From VAZQ01 sp035263865 (GTDB lineage Bacteria; Pseudomonadota; Alphaproteobacteria; Rhizobiales; Xanthobacteraceae): a stretch of DNA of 28,858 nt. The stretch covers positions 1-28,858 of the forward strand of contig DATFQX010000283.1 of the NCBI GenBank assembly GCA_035263865.1, read 5' to 3'. Shown piece by piece: positions 7,867 through 19,993 of this stretch; the first letter of the stretch is position 1; every line of letters begins with the position of its first letter. The notes under the pieces were generated by a model that was given only the letters and a program-made list of their open reading frames with translations, was not told the origin of the DNA and searched no databases. A program made the translations under genes and the position numbers.

Positions 7867-8877
7867 TCAGGGTATCAGCACGGCTGCGCCTTGCAGGCGA
7901 CCGGCGCGCAAATCGACAAGCGCGTCGTTGGCGGCTGCGAGGGGATAGCGGGTCACTTCACTCTTCACGCCGGCCTGCGGCACCAGCGCCAAAAATTCGC
8001 GCGCATCCACCCGTGTGAGGTTGGCGACCGAGACGATGTGCCGCTCCTCCCAGAGCAGCCGATAGGGAAAACTTGGAATGTCCGACATGTGGATGCCCCC
8101 ACAGACCACGCGCCCACCTTTCTTTACGGCCTTCAGCGCCAGGGGGACGAGCGGGCCTACGGGCGCGAAGATAATCGCGGCATCGAGCGGCTCGGGAGGC
8201 ATCTCGTCCGAGCCGCCGGCCCAAACCGCGCCAAGAGATTTCGCAAATACTTGCGCCGCCTCATCGCCAACCCGGGTGAACGCGTAGACGCGGCGGCCCT
8301 GCCAGGCAGCGACTTGGACCAGAATGTGCGCGGCGGCGCCAAACCCGTAAAGGCCGAGCGCCTCTAGGCGGGCCGCTCCGGTTAGCTGCTCGGCTGCAGT
8401 CGCCATGCGGTAGCTGCGCCAGCCGATCAGGCCGGCACATAACAGCGGGGCGACCTCGGCGTCGTCCGGCCGTTGCGGCAATGGGAAACAGTAGCGCGCA
8501 TCTGCCAGGGCGTGCGTGGCATAGCCGCCATCGCGCGTGTAGCCGGTAAATAGTGCTCGATCGCAGAGATTCTCCCGCCCGCTGCGGCAATAGCTGCAGA
8601 CGCCGCAGGTCGAGCCGAGCCAGGGAACACCAACCCGCTCGCCCAGCGTCAATTCTGCCGCCCCTGCCCCAATCGTCGCCACCCGCCCGACGATTTCGTG
8701 ACCCGGAACGATCGGAAGTTTCGGATTTGGCAGTTCGCCGTCGACGACATGCAGATCGGTGCGGCAGACGCCGCACGCTGCGACCTCGATCAGGATTTCG
8801 CCGGCCGCCGGCGCGCGCTCCGGCCGCTCGCGCATGACGAGGGGCGTACGCGGCCTCTCCAGCACCATGGCACGCAT
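7867..8877 (-). CDS. Zinc-dependent alcohol dehydrogenase (MDR superfamily)
   Basis: 336 aa. The catalytic zinc site is built from CGVCRTDLH (C38) and PGHEIVGRV (about 58-66). The structural zinc loop CGVCSYCRSGRENLC supplies four cysteines. The Rossmann domain follows, with a poor GxGxxG (LYGFGAAAH) that resembles the form seen in AdhA/AdhP-like proteins. KAVKKGGRVVCGGIHMSDIPSF near the C-terminus is typical of that subfamily. The likely reaction is NAD(P)-linked oxidation of a primary alcohol or reduction of an aldehyde, in the cytosol. There is a second possible ATG three codons downstream. It follows the Bug-family binding protein on the same strand with a 75-nt gap, so shared transcription is possible. 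The substrate is not readable. Confidence 0.9.
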   Translation of the reverse strand: MRAMVLERPRTPLVMRERPERAPAAGEILIEVAACGVCRTDLHVVDGELPNPKLPIVPGHEIVGRVATIGAGAAELTLGERVGVPWLGSTCGVCSYCRSGRENLCDRALFTGYTRDGGYATHALADARYCFPLPQRPDDAEVAPLLCAGLIGWRSYRMATAAEQLTGAARLEALGLYGFGAAAHILVQVAAWQGRRVYAFTRVGDEAAQVFAKSLGAVWAGGSDEMPPEPLDAAIIFAPVGPLVPLALKAVKKGGRVVCGGIHMSDIPSFPYRLLWEERHIVSVANLTRVDAREFLALVPQAGVKSEVTRYPLAAANDALVDLRAGRLQGAAVLIP

Positions 8878-8952
8878 GAGCCATGCCCCATCAAGCCACG
8901 GAAACCGTTGCTGGCGATCCTGCGCCGATGCGCGGCCATTTTCGACGGGGCG

Positions 8953-9918
8953 CTACTGCGGCGTGATGCCGGCCTCCTTGAGGATCTTTCCGTAACGCTC
9001 GGTGTCTGCCTTGTTGATCGCATCGAACTCGCTTGGCGTGGTCGGTGCCGGGATCGATCCTTGCGCAAGCAATTTCTCCTTTACGTCCGGCACCTCAAGA
9101 ACCTTGGCTATGTCCTCGCTCACCTTCGTGAGGATCGGTTCTGGCGTTCCGGCAGGCGCGAACACGCCAAACCACGACTCATATTTATAATTCGGCAACG
9201 TCTCCGCGACGGTCGGCACCTCGGGTAGTTGCGGAACGCGCTTGGCGGAATTGATAGCCAGCGCCCTCACCTTTCCCGTTGCGGTCAACTCCTGAGTCGC
9301 CGGGATTGGCGCAAAATACATCTGCGCGTCGTTGCGGATGACGGCAGTCGTGGCCTCGGGCGCGCCTTTGTATGGAATGTGCACGATGTTAATGCTGGCA
9401 TCCTGCTTGAAAATTTCAGCAGACAGATAAGACGTGCTGGCAACACCTGCGGAGGAGAAGTTGAGCTGGCCCGGTCGCTCTTTGGCGAGCGCGATGAACT
9501 CCTTGAGCGTCTTGGCTGAAAGCTCGGGCGGGACGATCGCAACCAGTGGCACCGACGCAACCCGCGAGACCCCCGCGAAGTCCTTCACCGGATCAAACTG
9601 AATGTTCTTGTTGATCGCGCCGGCGATGGTGTGCCCATTCGAGGTCAGCATCAATGTGTACCCGTCCGGTGGGCTTTTGGCCACTCCCGTCGTGCCGGGT
9701 AGCCCGGGCCGATTCTCTACAATGACCTGCTGCTTCCAAACCTCGGCAAGCTTGTCGGCGAGAATGCGCGCCAGCCCGTCGGTGATGCTGCCAGCAGAGA
9801 AAGGAATGACAATGCGCACCACCTGGTTGGGATAGTTTTGTGCCAAGGCGGCCACCGATGTGCCGAGTAGCGAGGCCATCCCGGCTAACGCCAAGGAGAT
9901 TGCGCGCAGCGTCCTCAT
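8953..9918 (-). CDS. Bug/TctC-family periplasmic solute-binding protein
   Basis: 321 aa with the ATG at 9918, which has a strong GGGAGGA ribosome site. An upstream in-frame ATG at 9945 would overlap that site. The N-terminus is a Sec signal peptide with a hydrophobic core (LALAGMASLLGTSVAALA) and cleavage around ALA-QN. The mature protein begins YPNQVVRIVIPFSAGS, the first strand and carboxylate-binding loop of the Bug (Bordetella uptake gene) family, and has the GLPGTTGV and NFSSAGVAS loops. Family knowledge: extracytoplasmic receptor of tripartite tricarboxylate transporters or a sensor of carboxylates. No TctA or TctB membrane gene is present nearby, so it is an orphan receptor, which is common for this family. 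Ligand unknown. Confidence 0.92.
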   Translation of the reverse strand: MRTLRAISLALAGMASLLGTSVAALAQNYPNQVVRIVIPFSAGSITDGLARILADKLAEVWKQQVIVENRPGLPGTTGVAKSPPDGYTLMLTSNGHTIAGAINKNIQFDPVKDFAGVSRVASVPLVAIVPPELSAKTLKEFIALAKERPGQLNFSSAGVASTSYLSAEIFKQDASINIVHIPYKGAPEATTAVIRNDAQMYFAPIPATQELTATGKVRALAINSAKRVPQLPEVPTVAETLPNYKYESWFGVFAPAGTPEPILTKVSEDIAKVLEVPDVKEKLLAQGSIPAPTTPSEFDAINKADTERYGKILKEAGITPQ

Positions 9919-10106
9919 CACATTCCTCCCGTATTGTTGGCGCACCCATACAACGGCTTGCGGCTTGCTGGAAAGCCATTAAAGCAGAGGGAGCGGACCG
10001 AGGATATATAAGCAACAACCGACTTCATCCAGCATCTCCACGCAGGCTACCTCGCGGTCCACGCACGGACGGACTTCGTGGAGACACACACGCAGTTGGA
10101 GCGGAC

Positions 10107-12755
10107 ATGCGCACCGAAGAAGCCCGCCCCGTACGCCTTGAGGATTACCGGCCGCCCGATTGGCTGGTCGAGACGGTAGAACTCGACGTTTCGCTTGATG
10201 CGACGGCGAGCAGGATCCGGGCAACGCTGACGCTGCGTCCCAGCGGGAGCGGCGCGCCGGCCCCGCTCGTGCTCGACGGCGATGCACTCAACCTGCGGAG
10301 CCTGAAACTCGACGGCGTCGCGCTGCCGCCCGATCAGTTCGTCGCAACGCCGGACCAGCTGACCATTGCGCAGCCGCCACACCGCAGGTTGCGGCTCGAT
10401 ATCGAAACCGTCATCGATCCCTCTGCCAACACCCAACTCTCGGGGCTTTACTGCTCCGGCGCGATCTATTGCACGCAATGCGAGGCCGAAGGTTTTCGCC
10501 GCATCACCTATTTTCCCGATCGTCCAGACGTAATGGCGGTCTACACCACCCGCATCGAGGCCGAGAGGACTGAAGCCCCTGTGCTGCTCGCCAACGGCAA
10601 TCCCGTCGCGTCGGGCGAGGTGCCGGGCACCACGCGGCATTTTGCGGTGTGGCACGATCCGTTTCCCAAGCCGTCGTATCTCTTCGCCCTCGTCGGCGGG
10701 GAGCTCGCTTGCGTCGAGGATCGATTCCGCACCATGTCGGAACACGAGGTGACGCTGCGCATCTATGTCGAGCCTGGCAAGGAGCGGCGTTGCGTCTATG
10801 CCATGGATTCGCTCAAGCGCGCCATGCGTTGGGACGAAACCGCGTTCGGCCGCGAATACGATCTGGACATTTTCATGATCGTCGCGGTCTCCAATTTCAA
10901 CATGGGTGCGATGGAAAACAAGGGTCTCAACATTTTCAATGACAAATACATTCTCGCTTCGCCGGAAACCGCCACTGACGCAGATTTCGAACGTATCGAG
11001 GCGATCGTCGCCCACGAATACTTTCACAATTGGACCGGCAACCGCATCACGTGCCGCGACTGGTTCCAGCTCTGCCTTAAAGAGGGACTGACGGTCTTTC
11101 GCGATCAGGAGTTTTCCGCCGATCAGCGTTCACGCGCGGTCGAGCGTATCGCTGACGTGCGCGGCCTGCGCACCCACCAATTCGTCGAGGACGCAGGTCC
11201 GCTCGCGCATCCTGTGCGGCCTGCGGTCTATCGCGAGATCAATAATTTCTACACAGCGACGGTTTACGAGAAAGGCGCCGAGGTCGTGCGCATGCTCAAG
11301 GTGCTGCTCGGCCCGGGGCATTTCCGCAAGGGAATGGATCTGTATTTCAGCCGCCACGATGGTGAGGCGGCGACAGTCGAGCAGTTCGTGCAGTGTTTCG
11401 CCGATATCGCAGGCGCGAATCTCACGCAATTTATGCTTTGGTACTCGCAAGCGGGCACGCCCGAGGTCGTCGCGACCGGCAGCTACGATGCCGGTGCCAA
11501 AACCTTTCGGCTCGACCTTGCCCAAAGCATTCCCGCGACGCCCGGACAGCCCAGCAAGGCCCCCATGGTCATCCCACTCGCCGTCGGTCTCGTTGGCCGC
11601 GATGGGCACGAGCTACCGCTCAAGTCCATCGATGGCGGCACCATCGAACGCGGCGTACTCACTCTGACCAAGCCCACCGAGAGCTTTCTGTTCGCAGGTG
11701 TTGCGCAGCCGCCTGTTGCCTCGCTCAATCGGGGCTTTTCAGCGCCGATCAAGCTTTCAGCCAATCTGAGCGCGGACGATCTGCGGTTCCTCGCCGCGCA
11801 CGATGCTGATCCGTTCAACCGATGGCAGGCGCTGCAGACGCTCGCCACGCGGCTGTTGGTCGACAACACGGCCGCTTTCCAAGCCGGCCGCGCAGCGCGC
11901 ACAGATCCGGGACTACTGGACGCATTCCACGTGACACTCAACGATGGCCGGCTTGAACCGGCTTTCGTCGCGCTCGCGTTGACCCTTCCTGGCGAGGCGG
12001 ACATCGCCCGCGAGATTGGTCGCGACGTCGATCCAGACGCCGTGTTCGAAGCTCGCACCGCCTTGCGCGGCGTGCTTGGCGAGCACCTTGCCGGGCCCCT
12101 CTTCGACCAATATCGCCGACTCTCCGAAAGCGGACCTTACCGACCCGATGCTGCCAGCGCCGGCCGGCGCGCACTGCGCAATACTTGTCTCGATCTCATG
12201 GTGGCAACGCGCCGGGGGGAGGCCATTTCGGTGGCTGCCCGGCAATACCAGGCAGCCGACAACATGACCGACCGGATGGCGGCGCTTTCGACGCTGTCGC
12301 TTTGCAATGTGCCGGAGCGCGCGGCCGCGCTCGAAGATTTCTACACCAGGTATGCCGACGATCCGCTGATCGTTGACAAATGGCTCACTCTGCAGGCGAC
12401 CATTCCTGAACTGGCAACCCTCGACCGCGTCAAGTCTCTGACCGCGCACCGGGCCTTCTCGTTTGCCAATGCCAACCGCGTGCGCGCGTTGATCCACGCC
12501 TTCGCGCTAGCGAACCAGAAGGAATTCAACCGCGCGGACGGCGGGGGCTACGACTTCATCGTCGATACAGTACTAGCCATCGATCCGAGGAATCCCCAAC
12601 TCGCGGCCCGCCTGGTATCGGCTCTCAAGAATTGGCGCATGCTCGAGCCGATGCGGCGCGCGCATGCGCAGGCCGCCCTGCGACGGGTTGCGGCGGCGCC
12701 TTCGCTCTCGCCCGACGTAGATGACATCGTGCAACGCGCGCTTGCCCAGGACTGA
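10107..12755 (+). CDS. pepN: Aminopeptidase N (M1 family zinc metallopeptidase)
   Basis: 882 aa, the normal length for the bacterial PepN (alanyl aminopeptidase) type. The start at 10107 has GGAG at a good distance, and the protein then begins with the N-terminal beta domain. The frame is open far upstream to 9840 but there it runs over the divergent promoter and the Bug gene start. The exopeptidase motif GAMEN is at 267-271, and the zinc motif HEYFH is at 303-307 followed by the third ligand glutamate in LKEGLTVFRDQEFS. Residues about 440-530 are the small beta domain and the rest is the helical C-terminal cone. It removes N-terminal residues from peptides in the cytosol. Followed on the same strand by the PleC-like kinase after 212 bp. 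Confidence 0.96.
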   Translation: MRTEEARPVRLEDYRPPDWLVETVELDVSLDATASRIRATLTLRPSGSGAPAPLVLDGDALNLRSLKLDGVALPPDQFVATPDQLTIAQPPHRRLRLDIETVIDPSANTQLSGLYCSGAIYCTQCEAEGFRRITYFPDRPDVMAVYTTRIEAERTEAPVLLANGNPVASGEVPGTTRHFAVWHDPFPKPSYLFALVGGELACVEDRFRTMSEHEVTLRIYVEPGKERRCVYAMDSLKRAMRWDETAFGREYDLDIFMIVAVSNFNMGAMENKGLNIFNDKYILASPETATDADFERIEAIVAHEYFHNWTGNRITCRDWFQLCLKEGLTVFRDQEFSADQRSRAVERIADVRGLRTHQFVEDAGPLAHPVRPAVYREINNFYTATVYEKGAEVVRMLKVLLGPGHFRKGMDLYFSRHDGEAATVEQFVQCFADIAGANLTQFMLWYSQAGTPEVVATGSYDAGAKTFRLDLAQSIPATPGQPSKAPMVIPLAVGLVGRDGHELPLKSIDGGTIERGVLTLTKPTESFLFAGVAQPPVASLNRGFSAPIKLSANLSADDLRFLAAHDADPFNRWQALQTLATRLLVDNTAAFQAGRAARTDPGLLDAFHVTLNDGRLEPAFVALALTLPGEADIAREIGRDVDPDAVFEARTALRGVLGEHLAGPLFDQYRRLSESGPYRPDAASAGRRALRNTCLDLMVATRRGEAISVAARQYQAADNMTDRMAALSTLSLCNVPERAAALEDFYTRYADDPLIVDKWLTLQATIPELATLDRVKSLTAHRAFSFANANRVRALIHAFALANQKEFNRADGGGYDFIVDTVLAIDPRNPQLAARLVSALKNWRMLEPMRRAHAQAALRRVAAAPSLSPDVDDIVQRALAQD

Positions 12756-12967
12756 TCGGCTGGCGGCACGAAACGGGAACACTTAATTTTTTCATTTCCG
12801 GCCGAAACGCTTTGCCGATCAAAGACAAGGCTTGGATTCATCATTCTTGCAAATTCGTTAATGAGGCTCTCGACAAATCGCCATCTTTCGATTCCAATGA
12901 AAACTGATTCGGAGAGATGCGGCACATCCTTCGATGAAGGTGATGGGGACCCGAACGGAGGCGAGGC

Positions 12968-15340
12968 ATGGCGCGCGCCGAAGTCGCGAGCGCGTCTGTA
13001 AGTTCTGATTCCATCAAAGGACTAGCTCAGTCGATCGCCAAGCCCGCCTATCGGCGGTTGCTCACTGCTGAGCCGGCGTTGCGACGCGCGGTGCCGGCAC
13101 TGATCATCGCCTTTCTCTTGACGATCTGCGTCGGCGCGGTCGTGCAGGTACTCGATCATCGTCGCGAGGCAATCAGCGAGGTTCTCAAGCAGATCGAAAG
13201 CACCGCTGATTTCCTCGTCGGCCGACTCGAACGGCTGGAGCAGCCCAAGGGCGACAAGCCGGAGCGCCGGCTGCAGGGCGAGCTCGAGCGAATGATTCCG
13301 TCATGGGCGCGTGCGCCGGGGCGTCAGGTGCTCCTCGCCAACGGCGAAGGCATGATCATTGCCGGCATCCGCCACGAGCTTGTCAGGAATACCGACGGCA
13401 CCGCCAGCGTCACGGCACCGCTTGAGGCTGGCATGGTCGGACGCCGACTGATCGACGTCCTCGGTCCCACACAGCCGCTGACTACCTTTGGAGCTGCTGC
13501 CGGCGTTTTGGAAATTCCGCTTGCTGATGGCAGCTTGGCCTATGGGACCGTGCGCAGCGTTTGGTCAAACGGCGAGCTTGCAATCGTACATGGGCGCGCC
13601 GACGCGCTGGCAGCGTGGGCCTCTGATACTGCCTTAACCGTCACACTCTCCGCCACCACCGGCTTCGTGGTCCTCATTCTCGGCTTCGCGTTTCACTGGC
13701 AGGCGACGCGGGCGCGCGAAGCCGACCAGATCTATGAGACGGTCCGCTCGCGCATCGATACCGCGCTCAATCGCGGGCGTTGCGGGTTGTGGGACTGGGA
13801 TCTGGCACGCGGCCGCATATTCTGGTCGCATTCCATGTTTGCGATTTTGGGCCTAAAGCCGCGCGACACGCTGTTGAGCTTCGGTCAGGTCAACGGCCTG
13901 GTCCATCCCGAGGATATCGACCTCTACGGACTCGCTGCCCAGCTCGCCGATGCCACAGCCACCTTGGTCGACCATGCCTTCCGTATGCGTCATGCCAACG
14001 GCAATTGGGTATGGCTGCGTGCGCGCTGCGAGCTAGTCCAACAATCCGGCGACAGCGGCCCGCATCTCATCGGCATCGCTGTGGACATTACCGAACAGAA
14101 GACCCTGGTGGAGCGCACAGTCGAAGCAGACCTGCGGCTGCGCGATGCCATTGAGACGATTCCCGAGGCGTTCGTGGTCTGGGACGCACAGAATAGCCTG
14201 GTGTTGTGCAATTCGAATTTCCAGGAACTCCACAACCTACCGGACGAAGCCATCAAGGCTGGCGCCCCCTACGAATCGGTTGTGGCGGCGGGACGCAAGC
14301 CCGTGGTGCGCTCGAAAGTCACCAGCGAGGGTCAAAGTCCCGGTGCGCGCACATTCGAAGCTCAGCTGGACGATGGGCGCTGGTTGCACATCAGCGAGCG
14401 GCGCACCAAGGATGGCGGCTATGTCTCGGTCGGGACCGACATCACGAATATCAAGCGGCACGAAGAAAAACTGATGGAGAGCGAGAAGCGCCTGATGGCA
14501 ACCGTTGCGGACCTGCGCCACTCGCAACAAAAACTGGAGCGGCAAGCCGAGGAAGTTGCCGACCTTGCTGAGAAATATGCCGAGGAGAAAACCCGCGCGG
14601 AGGAAGCCAACCAAGCGAAGTCTAAGTTCCTCGCCAACATGAGCCACGAATTGCGCACCCCCCTTAATGCCATTATCGGATTCTCCGAGATCATGGAATC
14701 GTCGATGTTCGGTCCCTTGGGGTCCGATAAGTATCGAGAATATTGCAGCGACATCCATCAAAGCGGGCAATACCTGCTCGACGTGATCAACGACATTCTC
14801 GATATGTCCAAGATTGAGGCGGGGCGCATCCGGCTCGATGCCGAACCGGTCGATCTTGAGCCCTTCCTCAATGACGCGATGCGCGTAGTGTCTGGACGCG
14901 CCAACGACAAGCGCCTAAAGCTCACCGCCCGGATCAGGCGCGACATCAGCTTGACGGCGGACCACCGCCTGCTCAAGCAGATCATACTGAACCTCTTGTC
15001 GAATGCCGTGAAGTTCACCCCGGAAGGCGGCCGCATCACGATACGGGCGCGGGCGACGGCGGGCGGCTGGGTCAGCGTCTCAATCGCCGATACTGGCATC
15101 GGCATTCCCGAAGATGCACTCGCGCGGCTCGCGCGGCCGTTCGAGCAAGTCGAGAGTCAGCTCACCAAAAGCCATCAGGGCTCGGGTCTCGGGCTGGCGA
15201 TCGCGAAATCCCTCACGGAGCTTCATCAGGGCACGATGCGCATCCGCTCGACACCCGGGCGCGGCACAATGGTGCTGCTGCGGCTGCCAATAAGCCGGAC
15301 GATCGTGCAGAAGGAGGAGCTGGCCGAAGCCGCCGCTTAG
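12968..15340 (+). CDS. pleC: PAS-containing hybrid-free sensor histidine kinase, PleC-like
   Basis: 790 aa. The ATG at 12968 has GGAGGCGAGG just upstream. A transmembrane helix at about 43-62, a periplasmic segment of about 150 residues and a second helix at about 217-238 form the sensor module. Two PAS domains follow (about 260-385 and 390-500), then a charged coiled coil (about 500-555), then HisKA with phosphoacceptor H560 in SHELRTPLNAIIGFSEIM. The HATPase_c domain has NLLSNAVKF, ADTGIGIP and GSGLGLAIAKSL. The HisKA and the following FGPLG..KY..Y..DIH segment match the PleC/DivJ group that phosphorylates or dephosphorylates DivK and PleD. The name rests partly on remembered gene order beside glnE in rhizobia. 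No receiver domain is present. Convergent with glnE. Confidence 0.72.
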   Translation: MARAEVASASVSSDSIKGLAQSIAKPAYRRLLTAEPALRRAVPALIIAFLLTICVGAVVQVLDHRREAISEVLKQIESTADFLVGRLERLEQPKGDKPERRLQGELERMIPSWARAPGRQVLLANGEGMIIAGIRHELVRNTDGTASVTAPLEAGMVGRRLIDVLGPTQPLTTFGAAAGVLEIPLADGSLAYGTVRSVWSNGELAIVHGRADALAAWASDTALTVTLSATTGFVVLILGFAFHWQATRAREADQIYETVRSRIDTALNRGRCGLWDWDLARGRIFWSHSMFAILGLKPRDTLLSFGQVNGLVHPEDIDLYGLAAQLADATATLVDHAFRMRHANGNWVWLRARCELVQQSGDSGPHLIGIAVDITEQKTLVERTVEADLRLRDAIETIPEAFVVWDAQNSLVLCNSNFQELHNLPDEAIKAGAPYESVVAAGRKPVVRSKVTSEGQSPGARTFEAQLDDGRWLHISERRTKDGGYVSVGTDITNIKRHEEKLMESEKRLMATVADLRHSQQKLERQAEEVADLAEKYAEEKTRAEEANQAKSKFLANMSHELRTPLNAIIGFSEIMESSMFGPLGSDKYREYCSDIHQSGQYLLDVINDILDMSKIEAGRIRLDAEPVDLEPFLNDAMRVVSGRANDKRLKLTARIRRDISLTADHRLLKQIILNLLSNAVKFTPEGGRITIRARATAGGWVSVSIADTGIGIPEDALARLARPFEQVESQLTKSHQGSGLGLAIAKSLTELHQGTMRIRSTPGRGTMVLLRLPISRTIVQKEELAEAAA

Positions 15341-15414
15341 TCACCGAACGCGGCGCTCGACGCGTGAGCAGGCAAGAGTCACGCCCCTCCTCGCCAGCGC
15401 CTCCTTGCTCCCGA

Positions 15415-18366
<2,952 letters not shown>

Positions 18367-18535
18367 GTCCCTACGCTCGGATCTGCTCGTCAGGCCTCGA
18401 GGGCTCAGGGCAGTCGCCGTGGCAATACAACGCCACCCTCAAGCCGTGAACCCAACTCCCGCAGCTGCCCAATTGGCACCCGATGCCCACAGATCCGATC
18501 GATGGAAAGCTAGAGTCCACCGCGCGGTAGTGGCG

Positions 18536-19948
18536 TTATCCTAACGCCTCAGGTGGCCGGGGGACCGATCCTGCGCGCGGCAGCGAGATCACGGTTTTGA
18601 GCCCCGGGTAGTTGTCCTCAAGCTTGAGCTCACCGCCATGGAGGCGGGCCACGGCGGAGGCAAGACTCAGTCCCAGCCCCGAACCCGGTTGTGAGCGGCT
18701 CTGTTCGAGGCGCACGAAGCGCTCGACTACGCGACCGCGGTCAGCTGCAGGAATGCCGCTGCCGCTATCCGCGACCGCCAGCAAGATGCGATCGCCCTCG
18801 CCCCGTGCCGTCACGATGATCTCAGCATCGGCGCCATTAATACCGCCGTATTTGATCGCGTTATCGACCAGATTGGCAAGCGCCTGGCTGATCAGCTCTC
18901 GGTTGCCGTGCAGGGGGGCCGCCGTCGGCGCTTCGACTTTAAGATGGATCCCCTTATCGTCGGCGAGCGGCTCGTAAAGCTCCCCTACCCCTCGCGCGAT
19001 CTCTGCCGCATCGATCTCAGCCATGCCGTCGCGCGCCTGGCCTGACTCCGCACGTGCAATCATGAGTAGTGCATTGAAAGTGCGGATCAGCGCCTCCGAC
19101 TCCTCGATCGTGCTCTCGAGCGCCGCCCGATACTGGGATTCGTCCTCGGCCACACGCAATGCCTCTTCGCAGCGGTTGCGTAGCCTCGTCAGCGGTGTTT
19201 TGAGGTCGTGCGCGATGTTGTCCGATACTTCCTTGAGGCCGCGCATGAGCGCCTCGATGCGCTCAAGCATGGCGTTAAGATTGCTAGCAAGCCGATCGAG
19301 CTCGTCTCCCGTGCCGGCGATGGGCAGGCGTCCGGCCAAATCGCCATCCATGATTTTTCGGGTTGTCTCCGTCATGGCGTCCACGCGCTTGAGAACCCGT
19401 CGCGTCACGAAAAATCCACCGGCAACGCCGAGCACGATGACGATTGCCAGCGACCATCGGCCTGCGGCGAGCACGATATCGTGCAAACGCTCCCGCTCTT
19501 CGAGATCGCGGCCAACCAGGAGACGGAACCCGGCCGGCAATTGAAATACACGCACGAGGGCGTGGTGCTCTGCGCCATCGGGATCGTCCAAGCGCCTATA
19601 GGCGGTTTCCGTCCAGCCGGAGGTTTCGAGAATGCCGGTCGCAAGCGATCCAACGTTGCCCGCCAGCCCCTCGCCCGCGCGCGTCGTCACGAGATAAAGA
19701 CTCGATCCCGGTCGGCGCGATCTCGCGTCGACGACGAAAACGAGGCGGCGGATGCCGCCCTGACGATACTGCTCAGCCAAGCCGGTGATTTCGGCATCGA
19801 CCGTCTGCGTGATTTGCTCGGTGATCAGCCGCCGCGTGTTCCAAGCGAAATAGGCGAGCAGGAAAGCGGCAAACAGCGCGAATACTGTGAGATAAACTAG
19901 CGTCAGCTTGAACGCGGTCGTGCGCAACAGCTTGCCAAGCGCTGTCAT
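18536..19948 (-). CDS. feuQ: Sensor histidine kinase, FeuQ-like
   Basis: 470 aa. TM1 spans about 13-33 and TM2 about 166-181, bounding a periplasmic sensor of about 130 residues. A HAMP domain follows (about 182-235), with GDELDRLASNLNAML as its second helix. The HisKA phosphoacceptor is H247 in DNIAHDLKTPLTRLRNR. The ATP-binding domain has NLVDNAIKYGG, ADSGSGIP and GSGLGLSLAS. A GGGGGTG Shine-Dalgarno precedes the ATG. It lies 45 nt after its cognate-looking response regulator, so it is a classic two-component pair. The FeuP/FeuQ name rests on size, position between degP and glnE, and the rhizobial gene order I recall. In rhizobia that pair has been linked to iron uptake or to cyclic glucan export. 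The signal is unknown here. Confidence 0.82.
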   Translation of the reverse strand: MTALGKLLRTTAFKLTLVYLTVFALFAAFLLAYFAWNTRRLITEQITQTVDAEITGLAEQYRQGGIRRLVFVVDARSRRPGSSLYLVTTRAGEGLAGNVGSLATGILETSGWTETAYRRLDDPDGAEHHALVRVFQLPAGFRLLVGRDLEERERLHDIVLAAGRWSLAIVIVLGVAGGFFVTRRVLKRVDAMTETTRKIMDGDLAGRLPIAGTGDELDRLASNLNAMLERIEALMRGLKEVSDNIAHDLKTPLTRLRNRCEEALRVAEDESQYRAALESTIEESEALIRTFNALLMIARAESGQARDGMAEIDAAEIARGVGELYEPLADDKGIHLKVEAPTAAPLHGNRELISQALANLVDNAIKYGGINGADAEIIVTARGEGDRILLAVADSGSGIPAADRGRVVERFVRLEQSRSQPGSGLGLSLASAVARLHGGELKLEDNYPGLKTVISLPRAGSVPRPPEALG

Positions 19949-19963
19949 CCATCACCCCCGCAT

Positions 19964-19990
19964 GTCATCCCGCACGAGGCAGGGAATGAC
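19964..19990. repeat. Inverted repeat in the feuP-feuQ spacer
   Basis: The spacer between the regulator and the kinase contains GTCAT-CCC, ten bases, then GGG-A-ATGAC, an imperfect hairpin with one bulged base. It could be an intergenic palindromic repeat copy or an mRNA processing or attenuation hairpin. I cannot count copies elsewhere in the genome. Confidence 0.45.
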
Positions 19991-19993
19991 GAG

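Noticed and set aside
10005..10010. TATATA between the Bug gene and pepN as a -10 box
   Set aside because: It is self-complementary and no acceptable -35 hexamer is found at 16-18 nt in either direction.
12783..12860. TTAA motifs before the PleC-like gene as CtrA sites
   Set aside because: The two TTAA tetramers are not spaced as TTAA-n7-TTAA. AT-rich intergenic DNA gives them by chance.
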